Shown here one piece after another: positions 35,190-46,039 of a DNA stretch of 64,000 nucleotides; position 1 is the stretch's first letter, and each line of letters opens with the position of its first letter. Source of the stretch: Xanthostigma xanthostigma (Eukaryota; Arthropoda; Insecta; Raphidioptera; Raphidiidae); assembly GCA_963575645.1 (NCBI GenBank), contig OY754468.1, forward strand, positions 12,462,001-12,526,000, written 5' to 3'. A model generated the notes under the pieces. That model saw only the letters and a program-made list of their open reading frames with translations. It did no database searches and was not told where the DNA came from. The translations under genes and the position numbers were made by a program.

Positions 35190-36175
35190 TTTCAAATAAT
35201 ATTTTCTGACAATGCTTTCTGCAACCAAGTCTTGACTTTTTTCCTGTTAAAGTAATTAACACATATTCCAATGATATCTATTATAATATTATAGTATTCT
35301 ATTTGGAGTGCCTAAGTATGAAACAGTTTCCATATGAAACCGTTCCAAAATTAGAACATCGGCATCGCTTGTATTAATTTGTTTCTGTTAAAAAAGACAT
35401 TAATTAATGACGCTGGTGCTAACCAATGCATAAACAAACGTTTATATATCATCACTGAAAGATTCTCTGATTGGTTAATATAATAAAGAACTTTATTGGT
35501 CGATGTTCAAAGTGCCATAGTCGAGTCACTTTCTTTAAATTGTGCAAACCTTTCCGATATCTTTTGGTATATGAACACCAAGGCCGTAGACAAGGGGGGT
35601 GTTTTGGGGGTTCAAACCCCTCCCGAAATGTCTTAGCCAACTCACCGTTTTATACATACACTTACTGAAATATTTTCAACTCTTTTTTCAATCTGTGATA
35701 CGATAATTGGATTCCACGTTCTTCGGAACGAGTAAAATCGGAATGTAAAGCATTGTTAATAAATTAATTCAATCATTAAACTCTTTTGTCGAAATCTAAG
35801 TTTGCTGCCTTTTAATTTTTGTATTTATGTATCAATGTATAAGAATCTGTTAGAGATTCGTCGGCATTTAGCACAGAAAAGAATCTCTAACGAGATTCTT
35901 CGATTATAATATAGGTACCTAATATTATGTGTGCTTATTTTAAAATAAAGTTGTTACTTATTGTCTCTGGTCCAGAGCTCGACTCCCTCCGAAGTGAATT
36001 CCTGCTTTGATGAACACCTAGGATGATTTGGATCTAGTACCAGATCGTATTGCACACACCTCTACCGTTAATCTAGGTTAATTTCGCACAAACTCCATTA
36101 AAATTGTATAACTTTTTAAAAAGAGGAGATTCTGTTCTATAAAACAGAACCATTTTTAGATCGATTCGAGTTCAT
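35190..36175. other. unassigned intron sequence
   Basis: GGGGGTTCAAACCCCTCCCG at 35607 belongs to a common transposon end. TAGAGATTCGTCGGC and AATCTCTAACGAGATTC near 35860 form a small inverted pair. No gene. Confidence 0.4.
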
Positions 36176-36180
36176 AATTA

Positions 36181-36584
36181 CAGTGCAAACTCCGTTTAAC
36201 GTCACTCGATATAACGACAATTCCCTTAAAACGTCGAAATTACTTAACTCTAGTTGGTTTACCTTGTTGCTCATACAATGATACACCCTAAAATCTAAAT
36301 AACGATACATTTACTCTAAATAACGACAACAACACGTCATCATTAAGCAATAAACAGTACTTGTTTGTTATTTTGTTGCTTTGTTGTCGGCATCATGCGT
36401 ACCGAAGATTCTAGGAAATTGGTATTTTGTTTGTTGGAATTATCTTTCATATTTAAATCTTATATTATTATGAGTAAATACATATTAGAGTAGAAAAATA
36501 TTAATTAATCTCTGTTTCACGACAACTCTCAATAACGCCAAAAAGTGCCCAATCCCTTGAGTGTCGTTATATGAGTTTACACAC
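36181..36584. mobile_element. pogo/Tc1-like MITE just upstream of the catalytic exon's region
   Basis: Inverted ends CAGTGCAAACTCCGTTTAAC and GTTATATGAGTTTACACAC (diverged) have TA on both sides (36179-36180, 36585-36586). It lies 149 bp from the splice donor of the catalytic-core exon. It is non-coding. Confidence 0.6.
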
Positions 36585-36732
36585 TACTTTAAAATTATAA
36601 TTATTGATAATCGCGAATAGAAGTTGTCAGTTGATCTGTACGTACTTACGTAAGTACGTATACGTCTGAGCTCTACAGACCGCAAAAAAATCAATATTAG
36701 GGGATTTGTTTATTAAAAATCATGATAAATAC

Positions 36733-37088
36733 CTAGAGCCCACCAGTCCACTGCTTTGTTGTGTCCTTTCGATTGTATAATTTCGGGCGCTAAATATTCA
36801 GGCGTTCCACAAAGAGTCCACGTTCTGTCTGTAAGTTTTTTCGAAAAACCGAAATCTGTGATTTTGAGATGACCTTGACGATCGAGTAATAGATTTTCCG
36901 GTTTTAAATCTCGATAGACAATATGTTTCGAGTGTAAATATTCCAAAGCTGAGATTATTTCGGCGCTGTAGAAATTGCCAGTTGACGTACCGAAACGGCC
37001 GGCGTTGCGCAAGTACGAGAAAAGTTCGCCACCACAGACGTAATCAAACAACATATAAATACATGTGTCGTCGCGGGCGCACCATCGT
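36733..37088 (-). CDS. Pka-C3: PKA catalytic subunit (PRKX/Pka-C3 type), catalytic-core exon
   Basis: This is the main catalytic exon, with 118 complete codons. In order it shows the hinge region ([16 protein letters not shown]), the catalytic loop [12 protein letters not shown] with Asp and Asn in place, the metal-binding DFG ([10 protein letters not shown]), the activation loop threonine in [11 protein letters not shown], the LAPE motif and VDWWALG. YRD instead of HRD is normal for PKA-type kinases. All catalytic residues are present, so the enzyme should be active. The acceptor is TTGCAG (intron ends at 37089) and the donor is G|GTATTT with intron start at 36732. Phases agree on both sides: the first base completes Leu and the final G starts the Gly finished by the next exon. 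The flanking introns are 8.7 and 22.9 kb and full of repeats. Residues after the upstream junction ([11 protein letters not shown]) match the family, which supports the splice. Confidence 0.96.
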
Positions 37089-37195
37089 CTGCAACAATGA
37101 AATAACAATTAGTTATGCACGCTTAACTTGCGTCATCAGAATCGACGATTTATATAAATATAGTGTGGGTTTTTAAGGTTCCGTAAAACATGTTT

Positions 37196-38060
37196 TACTG
37201 ACCAATGGAACATGTTCTACTGGCTATAAGAACAGTGTTTTTGATTTTTTTTAACATGGGAACATGTTCTACTAGCTATAATATTGATATTTATGAGAGT
37301 TTCTTCGCACGTTTTTGGAAGCTTTAATCAAACTTTTATCTGGAAAGATTCTGTTGACGACGGGAACATGTTCTGCTGACTGCGGAAACAAGTTCTACTG
37401 AATATGTTTATACTTTTGAAAGGTTTCAAGAAACTTTTATCTGGAAGCATTCTGTTGATCATGGGAACAAGTTCTGCTGACTGCAGAAACATATTCTACT
37501 GAATATAATGTTCTCACGCTTTTGGACGGTTTCATTAAAAATTTTGCTGTAAATGTTCTGTTCTGTTCTACTGACTGTAAGGATAGTGTTTTTGATTTTT
37601 TCAAAACTTTGGGACATGTTCTACTAGCTACAATAATATTTCCGAGAGTTTCTTCGCACGTTTTTGGAAGTTTTCATCAAACTTTAATCTAAAAGTATTC
37701 TGTTGACCATGGGAACATGTTCTGCTGACTGCGGAAACATATTCTACTAATGTTCATGCTTTTGGAAGGTTTAATCAAACTTTAATCTGATAAGATTCTG
37801 TTGACCACGGGAACATGTTCTATTGACTGTAATGATAGTTTTTGAGATTTTTTAAAAACTTGTGGACATGTTCTACTGACTATAATAATGATAATTCTAA
37901 AGAGTTACGTCGCACTTTTTTGGAAGGTTTCATCAAGCGTTTATCTGGAAAGATTCCGTTGACCATGGGAACATGTTCTACTGACTGTAAGGATAGTGTT
38001 TATGATTTTTAAAAACTTTAGAACATGTTCTACTGGCTATAATAATGATATTTCTGAGAG
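37196..38060. repeat. degenerate array with ~13 ACATGTTCTACTG-type motifs
   Basis: Variants of GGAACATGTTCTACTG recur at about 37206, 37256, 37362, 37612, 37709, 37808, 37862, 37968 and 38020, with further variants between, separated by repeated blocks such as GAGTTTCTTCGCACG and TTATCTGGAAAGATTCTGTTG. It lies directly upstream of the catalytic exon (kinase intron). No open reading frame of note. Confidence 0.8.
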
Positions 38061-39045
38061 TTTGGGGGCTTCCTATCGCTGTTGAACAAAATCTTTATAT
38101 TTAAAAATTATTTATACTTTTTACTCTACATTGCTATAAAAGAGTGTTTTTTTTTTAGTTTTTTAAACTCTAATTTTAATTATAACCCTAAAAACCAGCA
38201 CTCAAATGACTATGTTTATTCAAATTATTCATATATTTATAAATATTTATATAAAGTATTGTATTGTCATGAGTTCTTAATACGTGTGCAAAATTTCAAA
38301 TTATGCAGATGTCTAACTGGTTGAAAAATCAATTGAAAGATGCCATAAATACATACATAGAAGTTACTAAAAGAGTGTTAAAAAATTGATACTGAGTCAT
38401 CATCAATCTTTCAAAATTATGCACATTACCGCTAATGACATCAGTTGTCGAGCGTCAATAATCTAGTCTCTCTCCATCTTTCTTTTCTCTCTCTCTCAAT
38501 ATTCGTAACTTTGTATATAAATTACTTAGTTTTTGATAATTTTCAATGTTTGAAGCGAAAAACACTCGCACTTTTAGAAACACTTGCCTATAATAACAAC
38601 AAGACTAATGGATAAAATTATAATAGTTTTATGATTTTGTTTCGTTTTCCTTTGTGAAAGAAAAGAACATTAAATTTCCACTTAAGCGCTCCATAAATAA
38701 ACTCCCGGCAAGTAGAATAAAACAACATAAACGTCATTAGTAATTATATTAACAGAAATCAGTCAATCGTTTATATGTGAATCATTCAGTTAAGGCCGCT
38801 GCACACGAGGCTAAAAACGCTGCTATCTAGCCAGATTTATTCACAAAACTAGCTTGAAAAGACGTCTCGTGTGATGCGAGCACACAACAACAAATAAAAA
38901 AAACTAGCGCTGGAAAACTAGTAGGCAAATCTAGCAAGGAAGATTCCTTGCTAGATTAATAATAATTTTTGAATATAAAGATTTTGTTCAACAGCGATAG
39001 GAAGTCCCCCAACTCTCAGAAATATCATTATTATAGTCAGTTCCC
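38037..39045. mobile_element. element with ~65-bp inverted ends in the kinase intron
   Basis: CTATAATAATGATATTTCTG to CAAAATCTTTATATT (38037-38102) is repeated in inverted form at about 38968-39045 (GGAAGTCCCC in the middle). The left end merges with the ACATGTTC array. The interior has no recognisable coding sequence. Confidence 0.55.
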
Positions 39046-39049
39046 ATGG

Positions 39050-41070
39050 TATCAGACACTAGCTAGGCAATAACGTGATAACTATGTATCTGACGGTGGG
39101 AAAGACTATAATAATTATTATTATTATCATTAAAGTTTGTATTTTTTTTTCTTTTTAAGTTAGTTTAGAACTCAGTTGTCCAGCGTTTAAAATCAATCTG
39201 TATGTTAAGCTGTGTAAGCAGAACTTTATAATAAAGTATTAAAAAAAACTAATAAATAGGTGACCCAAATTATTTTTAAATATTACGTACATACCTAGTA
39301 TCTTCTTTTATGTTTATTTTTTAGAAGTACTAAAATACGCACATAATGCAAAAATCGTTATAATAACAGAATAAAAAATAATATCAATTGCCAAAAAGTT
39401 CTGGCAGTAGTTAGTTCAATAAATATATACACTGTGTTTTAGGCAGATTTGTACTAATGTGTATGTCTTAAAATATTAAAAATATTATGACATTTTCTAG
39501 TTTTGAAAAATGTGATGTTAAAGTCTCTTTGATTTATAGAAAATTTAGTTTACTATGAAAACAATAAAAGAATGTTATTTCCCCATTTCGCTACACGTAA
39601 TACAGGCGAACCTTACTAACCAAAAAAAGTTCAGATATTTTTGAATAGAATGCCGTATTTTTGATACATCAGAGCGGCCATGGTTATGAAGATATTGCTG
39701 ACATTTATACTTAAATTTATCAAAACATACTGAAATTGGAAAACCTTATTTTTGGGCGAGAGTAGAGTAGCTTCGCGCATACAAAAGCTAATAGGCAAGT
39801 AGGTATTGTATAATCGTTTGATTTTTTCGATATAAATATGTTTTTCGGTGATCTAGCAGGAACTAGGGGGGCCTATCGATCACGGGGCTCTGGATACGTG
39901 CCCAGTGGGAAAGAGGGCCCTAAATAGGGCAATGTTATTGGAAGATTCTTTATTAACGACATTTTTAGAGATAACATTTATTGGTACCTACTTTTTATCT
40001 CCTCGACGTAAATCAAAATAGAAACTTTTTATTATAATTTATAATGTAAAAAAAAACACTACATAAATGTAATAATTGCATTTTATATCACTTGTTAAAA
40101 CAATAAGTAGAGCATAATATAATAAAAGATTATAATTTACGAAAGTGTAATTAATTAATGATAAATCTATGAAAATGAACACATAAACACCGCCTTTCAT
40201 AACAATTCGAATTAGATATCATAAAAAGAATCGTAAATTTTTCACAACTGAATTTTAAATTATTTCTATTACTTTCTTGTTTTTTTAGGTATAGGTAGTA
40301 ATTATTCTGATCGACAGTGGATGGAAAAACTGAGACGTAATTAAAGGTAGGGGTAAAGAGAAAGGAATAAAACCGCGGTACTAGTATAGCAGAATTAGTC
40401 AACTGGCTAACAGATGGCAGTAAAAAATAAATGAAGAGGTGTTTCCTCTCTTCCAATAAATTGCAATAGATGAGCGCTTGCTAAAGAAAGACAGAGACTG
40501 TAGATTATAGACGCTAATCAACGCGCTTACTAAAGTCTAAAAAGTTTGCATTGTTTTTAGTATAGGTACGTGAACGAGAGAGGACTTGAAAGTTTATCTA
40601 CCGGCGTGAGTGAATGAAAGCGTTTCAATTCACGCCCTCCATACTTTGATGACGGTATGCCACGACGTTTTAGCGAGTTGAGCTTACATAAATATTATTT
40701 TTAAATTTATAACAAATCAAAATAATTAACTGACTTGGGTGTCATTTGGTTAAAAATGTATTGCTCTATTAATATAGCACAAAAAAATTGCAAGTGTCAT
40801 TAAAACAATATTTGTGATTTGTTGTTCAGTTGGCTAGAAAACAAATAATAGTATATTTTATGTATTTAGAATGTAAAGCATTATTTTATGTGTGACAGGT
40901 TGTGAGGAGAGTCAGCGAGTTTTAACAGTCACACGAGTCATAGAAACATTACATTCAAGATGCGTATCTTTTCCAAGTATAGATACTTCCAATAAAATAA
41001 CCTCTTTTTTCTTCATAACTTTGTATTTTGCGTCATTTGCTTTGGTTGAAAATACAAAGTCGACAGTTTA
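39050..41070. other. unassigned intron sequence
   Basis: Apart from 39727-39920, no repeat or gene was recognised. A 101-codon minus ORF at 40456-40151 has no motif. CAGCGAGTTTTAACAGTCAC at 40914 also occurs, diverged, at 13997. Confidence 0.4.
39727..39920. repeat. dispersed repeat also in the 15622 fold-back
   Basis: GGCGAGAGTAGAGTAGC and GTGCCCAGTGGGAAAGAGGG match the complement of 16030-16260 (for instance CTTTCCCACTGGGCAC). Confidence 0.6.
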
Positions 41071-41084
41071 ATATTATATAATTA

Positions 41085-41495
41085 CCGAGCTGGGTGGCAT
41101 AGTGGTGAGAGCACTAGACTCGCATTCAGGAGGTACCGGGTTCGAATCCCGGCGAGGGCAAATGTGGCAGAGACTTTTTATTGCTACCTCTCGCCGAGAA
41201 ACAGTAATTCCTGCACCGGCCATCTTATTGAAGTTTTCCATGGATTCCCTCAACAATTCAAGAAAAATATCGAGATGGTTGCTTATTCAAGGCCATGGCC
41301 GATTACCTGCCAAACTCCTATACTCAAAATTTGCCTACCTTATCCCAATGTCCTAAAATTGCTTCATTCGTCCATTAATATTATATAAGTGGAAGTTTAA
41401 AAATGTAGAAAGTAACGCGAAGTGTGATAGATAGAAAATAGTAATGGTGCGAATAGCGTCATTGATGACATTTATTATTATCTATTGTTTATTAT
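41085..41495 (+). mobile_element. tRNA-derived SINE, full length
   Basis: The head is tRNA-like, with A box TGGCATAGTGG (41095-41105) and B box GGTTCGAATCC (41139-41149), spaced as in a pol III promoter. A T-stem CCGGG/CCCGG surrounds the B box. The body runs to an ATT-rich tail. A perfect 13-bp duplication (TATTATATAATTA) flanks it at 41072-41084 and 41496-41508. Three 5'-truncated relatives lie at 4858-5191, 43126-43436 and 43951-44290. Confidence 0.9.
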
Positions 41496-41955
41496 TATTA
41501 TATAATTAAGCTGACGTAACGCCGTCGTACGTCCAGACATAACGACGCTTGCAAAAAAAAAACTTCAAAGCATATCGCATCTTGTTCACAACCTAAAAAT
41601 AGCTCACATCGCGACCATGTTAGTTGGCAATGGAAAAAAATCTATTCATATACAATTTTCCAAAAATAACATTTTTTATTTCTTGTTGATTAATTTATAC
41701 TTTTGTTATAATGTAATATCAACACACGAAATGTGTTTGTTTTACTAGTTAAGAGATAATTGTTGCAGAACATAATTTCTACATGTTGTTACTTTACAGC
41801 GAAAATGGCACAACGCGACTTTACTGATGCAGGGAAACCTCAACTTGCATAGTTCCAAGAGCGAAGTTCTTCGTAGCAGATGTTTCTTATCTTTCCCCTG
41901 AGAATTTTGGCAAGTCTGTATAGATCCGATTGCATCATGAGGTCTAATTTCTTAC

Positions 41956-42037
41956 CTTACAAAATACATAAATTAAGGGATTGATATCTGAATTTAGATT
42001 TGAACAAGGAATCAGGAAAAAACAATTGTAATACTTC
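41956..42037 (-). CDS. possible GPCR TM7 exon (fragment)
   Basis: On the minus strand a hydrophobic stretch ends CSNLNSDINPLIYVFCK. N-S-x-x-N-P-x-x-Y is the class A GPCR seventh-helix signature (N7.45, S7.46, N7.49, P7.50, Y7.53). The codon for the last Lys is followed at once by a consensus donor (AAG|GTAAG, intron from 41955), and an AATAG acceptor lies about 82 bases upstream. No other GPCR exon was recognised. The segment sits in the large kinase intron on the same strand, so it may be a nested gene exon, a decayed fragment or chance. The motif and the donor are seen; the function is inferred. Confidence 0.22.
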
Positions 42038-42169
42038 CTATTACAATTATATGTTAAGAGAGACATGGCAAGGCTAGATTTTTTATTAGAATGAAGTTTG
42101 CATGTTAGGGAACATAACCGACGCAATAATATGAAGCAACAAAAATAACAGGGACACATGAGGGATGGA

Positions 42170-43060
42170 ATATACGGATATTAGGATGGAAGACATGGAT
42201 TAGCCTCGAGCCATTCTCGGCGGGTATTAGACAAACATGATGGCCAGGAAGAAGGACAGTCGAGATGGAGTGGAGATATATTAGTTGTTACGATTCCGAG
42301 AACTGGTTCCGATCAACAAAAGGAACTTTCAACGTGTCTCTTCATTTTGGGGCTGTTTTGCACAAGGCAACTTTATTGAAATGGATTAACCTAATATGCA
42401 ACAGCTCTGGACACTCGCGGAATAACTGAGGTTTTCTCAGCCTTTGTGCAAACTGTGGTCAAAACCTACACGAAGATCTTTCATGTACAAGGTTGCCGCA
42501 TTGAATTGAATGCAGTCATTCCGCAAGACCGAGGACTGTCTACAGTACAAAGTAGAATATCGTCGTTGGTTCTATAATAGCTCTTATGTGCATAATTGGC
42601 AGATTTTATGTGCCTTAAATGCAAAGATTCAGGAAACGGGGCTCTATACATTAGTAATACCTCCAAATTAATTTTACAGTAACCAACAAGAGGAAGTAAC
42701 TCTTATCTGAAAAGCTGCATCAAATAATTCCTCCCATGTGCCAATAAATCCGAAATTAACGTTAAATATTTTTTAAGAAAATACTTCGTCTTAATTAAAC
42801 ACGTATAGTGAAGATAAATATGAATTAGTAATATACCTCTGAAATTGCTAGTTCTTACCATCCATTGCTGAAAAAAACACTTTTTGGCCTTTCCTGCAAA
42901 TTTTACTTTTTGCACATAAGAGGTATTACAGAACCAACGACGATATATTAGAATATTGCAAAGGATTTCTTTCGCGAAGGCATAGAGCATAGAGAAAGTG
43001 TGCCCTTGTTTTGCGATTCTTTGCTACTGTTACAGCTTCTCCTGTCAATATGTTACATTG
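42170..43060. other. unassigned sequence with a short inverted pair
   Basis: AATATCGTCGTTGGTTCTAT (about 42555) recurs inverted near 42925 (AGAACCAACGACGATATA-type). No gene. Confidence 0.45.
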
Positions 43061-43125
43061 TTAGGAAATGATAACTTGTTGGCTCATGGATCAGGATTTG
43101 AGTCGCTTTGGAATGCGACTCCAGC

Positions 43126-43436
43126 ACAATAATAATAATAAGTTTAACGTCCGTTTCTCGACTTTATGTCATAACAGACGCCATTCGCATTATTACTATT
43201 CCCGTTATTTTCTACAATTCTTAAACTTCAACTTAATTAATAGCAACAGGCCAATGAAGAAATTTTAGGACATTAAGATAAGTTAGGCAAATTCTGAGCA
43301 TAGGAGTTTGACAGGTAATCGGCCATGGCCTTGAATAAGGAATCACCTCGATATTTATCTGTAATTATGGAGGGAAACCATGGAAAACCTCAACAAGATG
43401 GCCGGTACAGAAATTACCGTTTCTCGGCAACTGAGC
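43126..43436 (-). mobile_element. tRNA-derived SINE copy, 5'-truncated
   Basis: A reverse copy of the 41085 SINE body, from the TAA-rich tail to the segment GCCGGTACAGAAATTACCG; the tRNA head is missing. Confidence 0.85.
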
Positions 43437-43950
43437 AGGAATATGGTATTCAAATGTATAGGTGTCATGATGAGAAAAAAGTTTGAAACCGTTGGCTTGG
43501 ATTAAAAGACCAATAAATATTTTACATTATCATATTATGTTTATATGTATCCAATGTGAGTGGGTGATATTTCGTAGGCGTCAATTCAATTATCATTTAT
43601 CGGATTCGCTCTTTTATTAACATCAGCTACAATTTATTCTCACAAATGTCGAAATGGCAATGGGCGTGGGTCAGGGAGTGGAGAATGGACACCTCCAGTC
43701 GGGTCTCCAAGAAATTAGCGGGTAGCGACACGCCTAAACAGTAACAATACCTCAATTAACAAACACAATACCATGATCAAACCACTACAACCAATTTATC
43801 ATCATTATTAATCGATGTACAGGCAGTACACTAATTGAAGTTTTTATTTAACTTCTTCTTTTTTTTAAGACCACCAACATTTTTATTTGAACCTAGTACG
43901 AATTCATACTTTTAATTTGTTATTTTGTCGATAATGGGAGTTTTTCTCAC

Positions 43951-44290
43951 TGCCACTCGCCGAGAAACGGTAATTCCTGTACCGGCCATCTTGTTCCATG
44001 GTTTTCCTCAACAATTCCAGATAAATTTCAAGATGGTTTCTTATTCAAGGCTATGGCCGATTACCTGTCAAACTCCTATGCTCATAATTTGCCTACCTTA
44101 TCCTAATTTCCTAAAAATTCCTTCATTCGCCCAGTGCTATTAATTAAGATGAAGTTTAAAAATAGCAGGAAATAACGGGAAGTGTGGTAGAAAAAAAATA
44201 GTAATGGTGCGAATGACGTCTGTTATGACATAAAGTCGAGAAACGGACGTTAAACGCAGTTTATTATTATTATTATTATTATTATTATTT
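43951..44290 (+). mobile_element. tRNA-derived SINE copy, 5'-truncated
   Basis: It starts at CTGCCACTCGCCGAGAAACG and ends in (ATT)n. It lacks the A and B boxes. Confidence 0.85.
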
Positions 44291-44479
44291 TGTCGATAAT
44301 GAATTTAACAACCTATTGATATTGTTACCTGTATTCGGATTAGAAGCTAAAAACTAGGGGCTTGTAATGCAGGGGCACGCTCGACTATTCTCAAGCCCCT
44401 AGCTTATACTAATACTGGCAGCAATGTATTAAACTCAGTATTTTAAAGTTAAATTTTTAGTACTTCATTCAACTATACT

Positions 44480-44725
44480 AATATAATAAAGAGGTAAAGT
44501 TTGTAAGTTTGGATGTAGGATGTAATCTCCGAAACTACTCATCCGATTTAAAAAAAAGTTTCACTAAAATTTGGAACGGACCTCCAGGATGGATACTGGA
44601 TATATTATATTATCCCGTTAAAATAAAAAGCGCTTTTCGTGAAGACCAATTTTGTAACGTACGTCGACGAAAAAACGGTGGCTATCTACAAATTCGGGCG
44701 AAGCCGAGCCGGGCCGCTATGTTTG
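44480..44725. repeat. retroelement tail family (AATCTCCGAAAC)
   Basis: GGATGTAATCTCCGAAACTA to GCGAAGCCGAGCCGGGCCGC. Relatives lie at 21165-21410 and, in part, 9246-9360. Confidence 0.7.
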
Positions 44726-45075
44726 ATAAAAAAAATAAACGCTTGTAAGTTTTTAATACGCTGTTATTAAAATGTACTAAAATGTTAAGCAAGATTAACA
44801 TAAAATCTGGGTATATATCTACTGTTCACCCTCAAAAATATTGCATTGCCTTCAGAGTTACGTATGTGTCCAAAATTTCAAGGTGATTGGATATGTGGAA
44901 ATGGGTCAAAATTGAACTACTAGATATAAACCTAATTAACAAATAAAATTAAAAAAAAATAAATTTACAGTGTTTAAATGTATATGTAACTGACGTATTA
45001 ATGTGATAATATGTTTAGTATTAAAAGATGTATTCAGGGTATAAAATTTTATTATACGTAAAAGGAAAAATCTAA

Positions 45076-45762
45076 AGCGGCCTACACACCTTGAGACAAG
45101 CTGCGATGCAGGCATCGACTCTTATGTTTCATGATGCAAGTAGCAGTGTGTGTTGTACTGAATCACGTATTTGGCATCAGTTGCGGCTTGCAGCGATGCA
45201 GACTCTAGAATCCCATTTTGGTCGGCGAGCCACGACGTCGAGTCGGTGATGCTGATGCAAGTTTCAGCGTATGTAGAATTGCGTCGATGCCAAGACGAAA
45301 TTAGATTTTCCCGCGCCATTTTAGAGGTTACTTTGTTGTTTGTGTGTGTAAATTCCATGATGGAAAGTGATCGTGTATTTTGGGAAGAGTTCATAAACAT
45401 TTATCATCTGCATACGTGTCTTTGGAATACAAATGTACTTTTAGCTCTTCCAATAAAGCATTTGAATAACGTTTTCTTTCTATAAACCATCTTTTTGACC
45501 ATTTTCTTTTATGGAGTATAAAGAGTGCCCCAACTACTGCTAATAAAACTGGTGTTGGCAAAACGTATCTCATTTTATTCGTCAAGCACTAGGTACCTAG
45601 AAAATAACTTAACCTAGTGTTCTTGTGTTGCATGAACATGGAGTCGATTCAGGCATCGCAATAGGTCTCGATTTAAGTAGGCATTTACGCAACTGATGCA
45701 AGTTTCATGAAACGTAGAGTCGATTCCTGCATCGCAGCTTGTATCAAGGTGTGTAAGCTGCT
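45076..45762. mobile_element. PIF/Harbinger-type MITE next to the kinase N-lobe exon
   Basis: Terminal inverted repeats of about 45 bp (AGCGGCCTACACACCTTGA at the left; complement at the right, about 90% alike) are flanked by TAA on both sides (45073-45075, 45763-45765), the 3-bp duplication typical of PIF/Harbinger. An internal minus-strand stretch (45510-45391) reads RKWSKRWFIERKRYSNALLEEL. This resembles the start of Harbinger transposases (a WW/RW-rich stretch, then LLEEL), so the element probably derives from an autonomous copy by deletion. It lies in the intron, 25 bp from the splice donor at 45790. Confidence 0.75.
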
Positions 45763-45790
45763 TAAAAGACAGAATTTCAAAAATACTTAC

Positions 45791-45959
45791 AAATTGACAA
45801 TAAAGGGGTGCCTAATTTCCTGCAGTATATTTTTTTCGTTCCTGACGTGTTCCACTTGTTTCAATCGAATAACGTCCGCCATTGCCAGTATTTTCATGGC
45901 ACCGTATTTGTCTGTTACTTTATTTCGGCACAAACAGACCCGACCGAAAGTACCCGTTC
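45791..45959 (-). CDS. Pka-C3: PKA catalytic subunit (PRKX/Pka-C3 type), N-lobe exon
   Basis: This exon encodes the N-lobe of a cAMP-dependent protein kinase catalytic subunit, a cytosolic Ser/Thr kinase released from its regulatory subunits by cAMP. It opens inside the glycine-rich ATP loop (GTGTFGRV). It then carries the VAIK-type lysine as GAMKIL and the helix-C glutamate in HVRNEKNIL, and ends at RHPFIVNL. The acceptor is a T-rich tract plus AG at 45961-45960. The donor GTAAGT starts at 45790. The first two bases complete a glycine codon begun in an exon not found here, and the last two bases (TT) join the A of the next exon to give Leu. A Harbinger MITE ends 25 bp inside the downstream intron. 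The family is certain; the Pka-C3/PRKX subtype rests on GTGTFGRV and on the downstream exons. Confidence 0.93.
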
Positions 45960-46039
45960 CTGAAACAAAAAAAAAAAGAAATTTTGTAAGTTTCGATTTC
46001 GACAAAAAAGGATTTATATTAAATGTGTTTAATGGTTCT

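Noticed and set aside
41085..41157. genuine tRNA gene
   Set aside because: The A and B boxes and T stem are good, but the anticodon and acceptor stems do not pair properly and the sequence continues into a SINE body with a 13-bp duplication.
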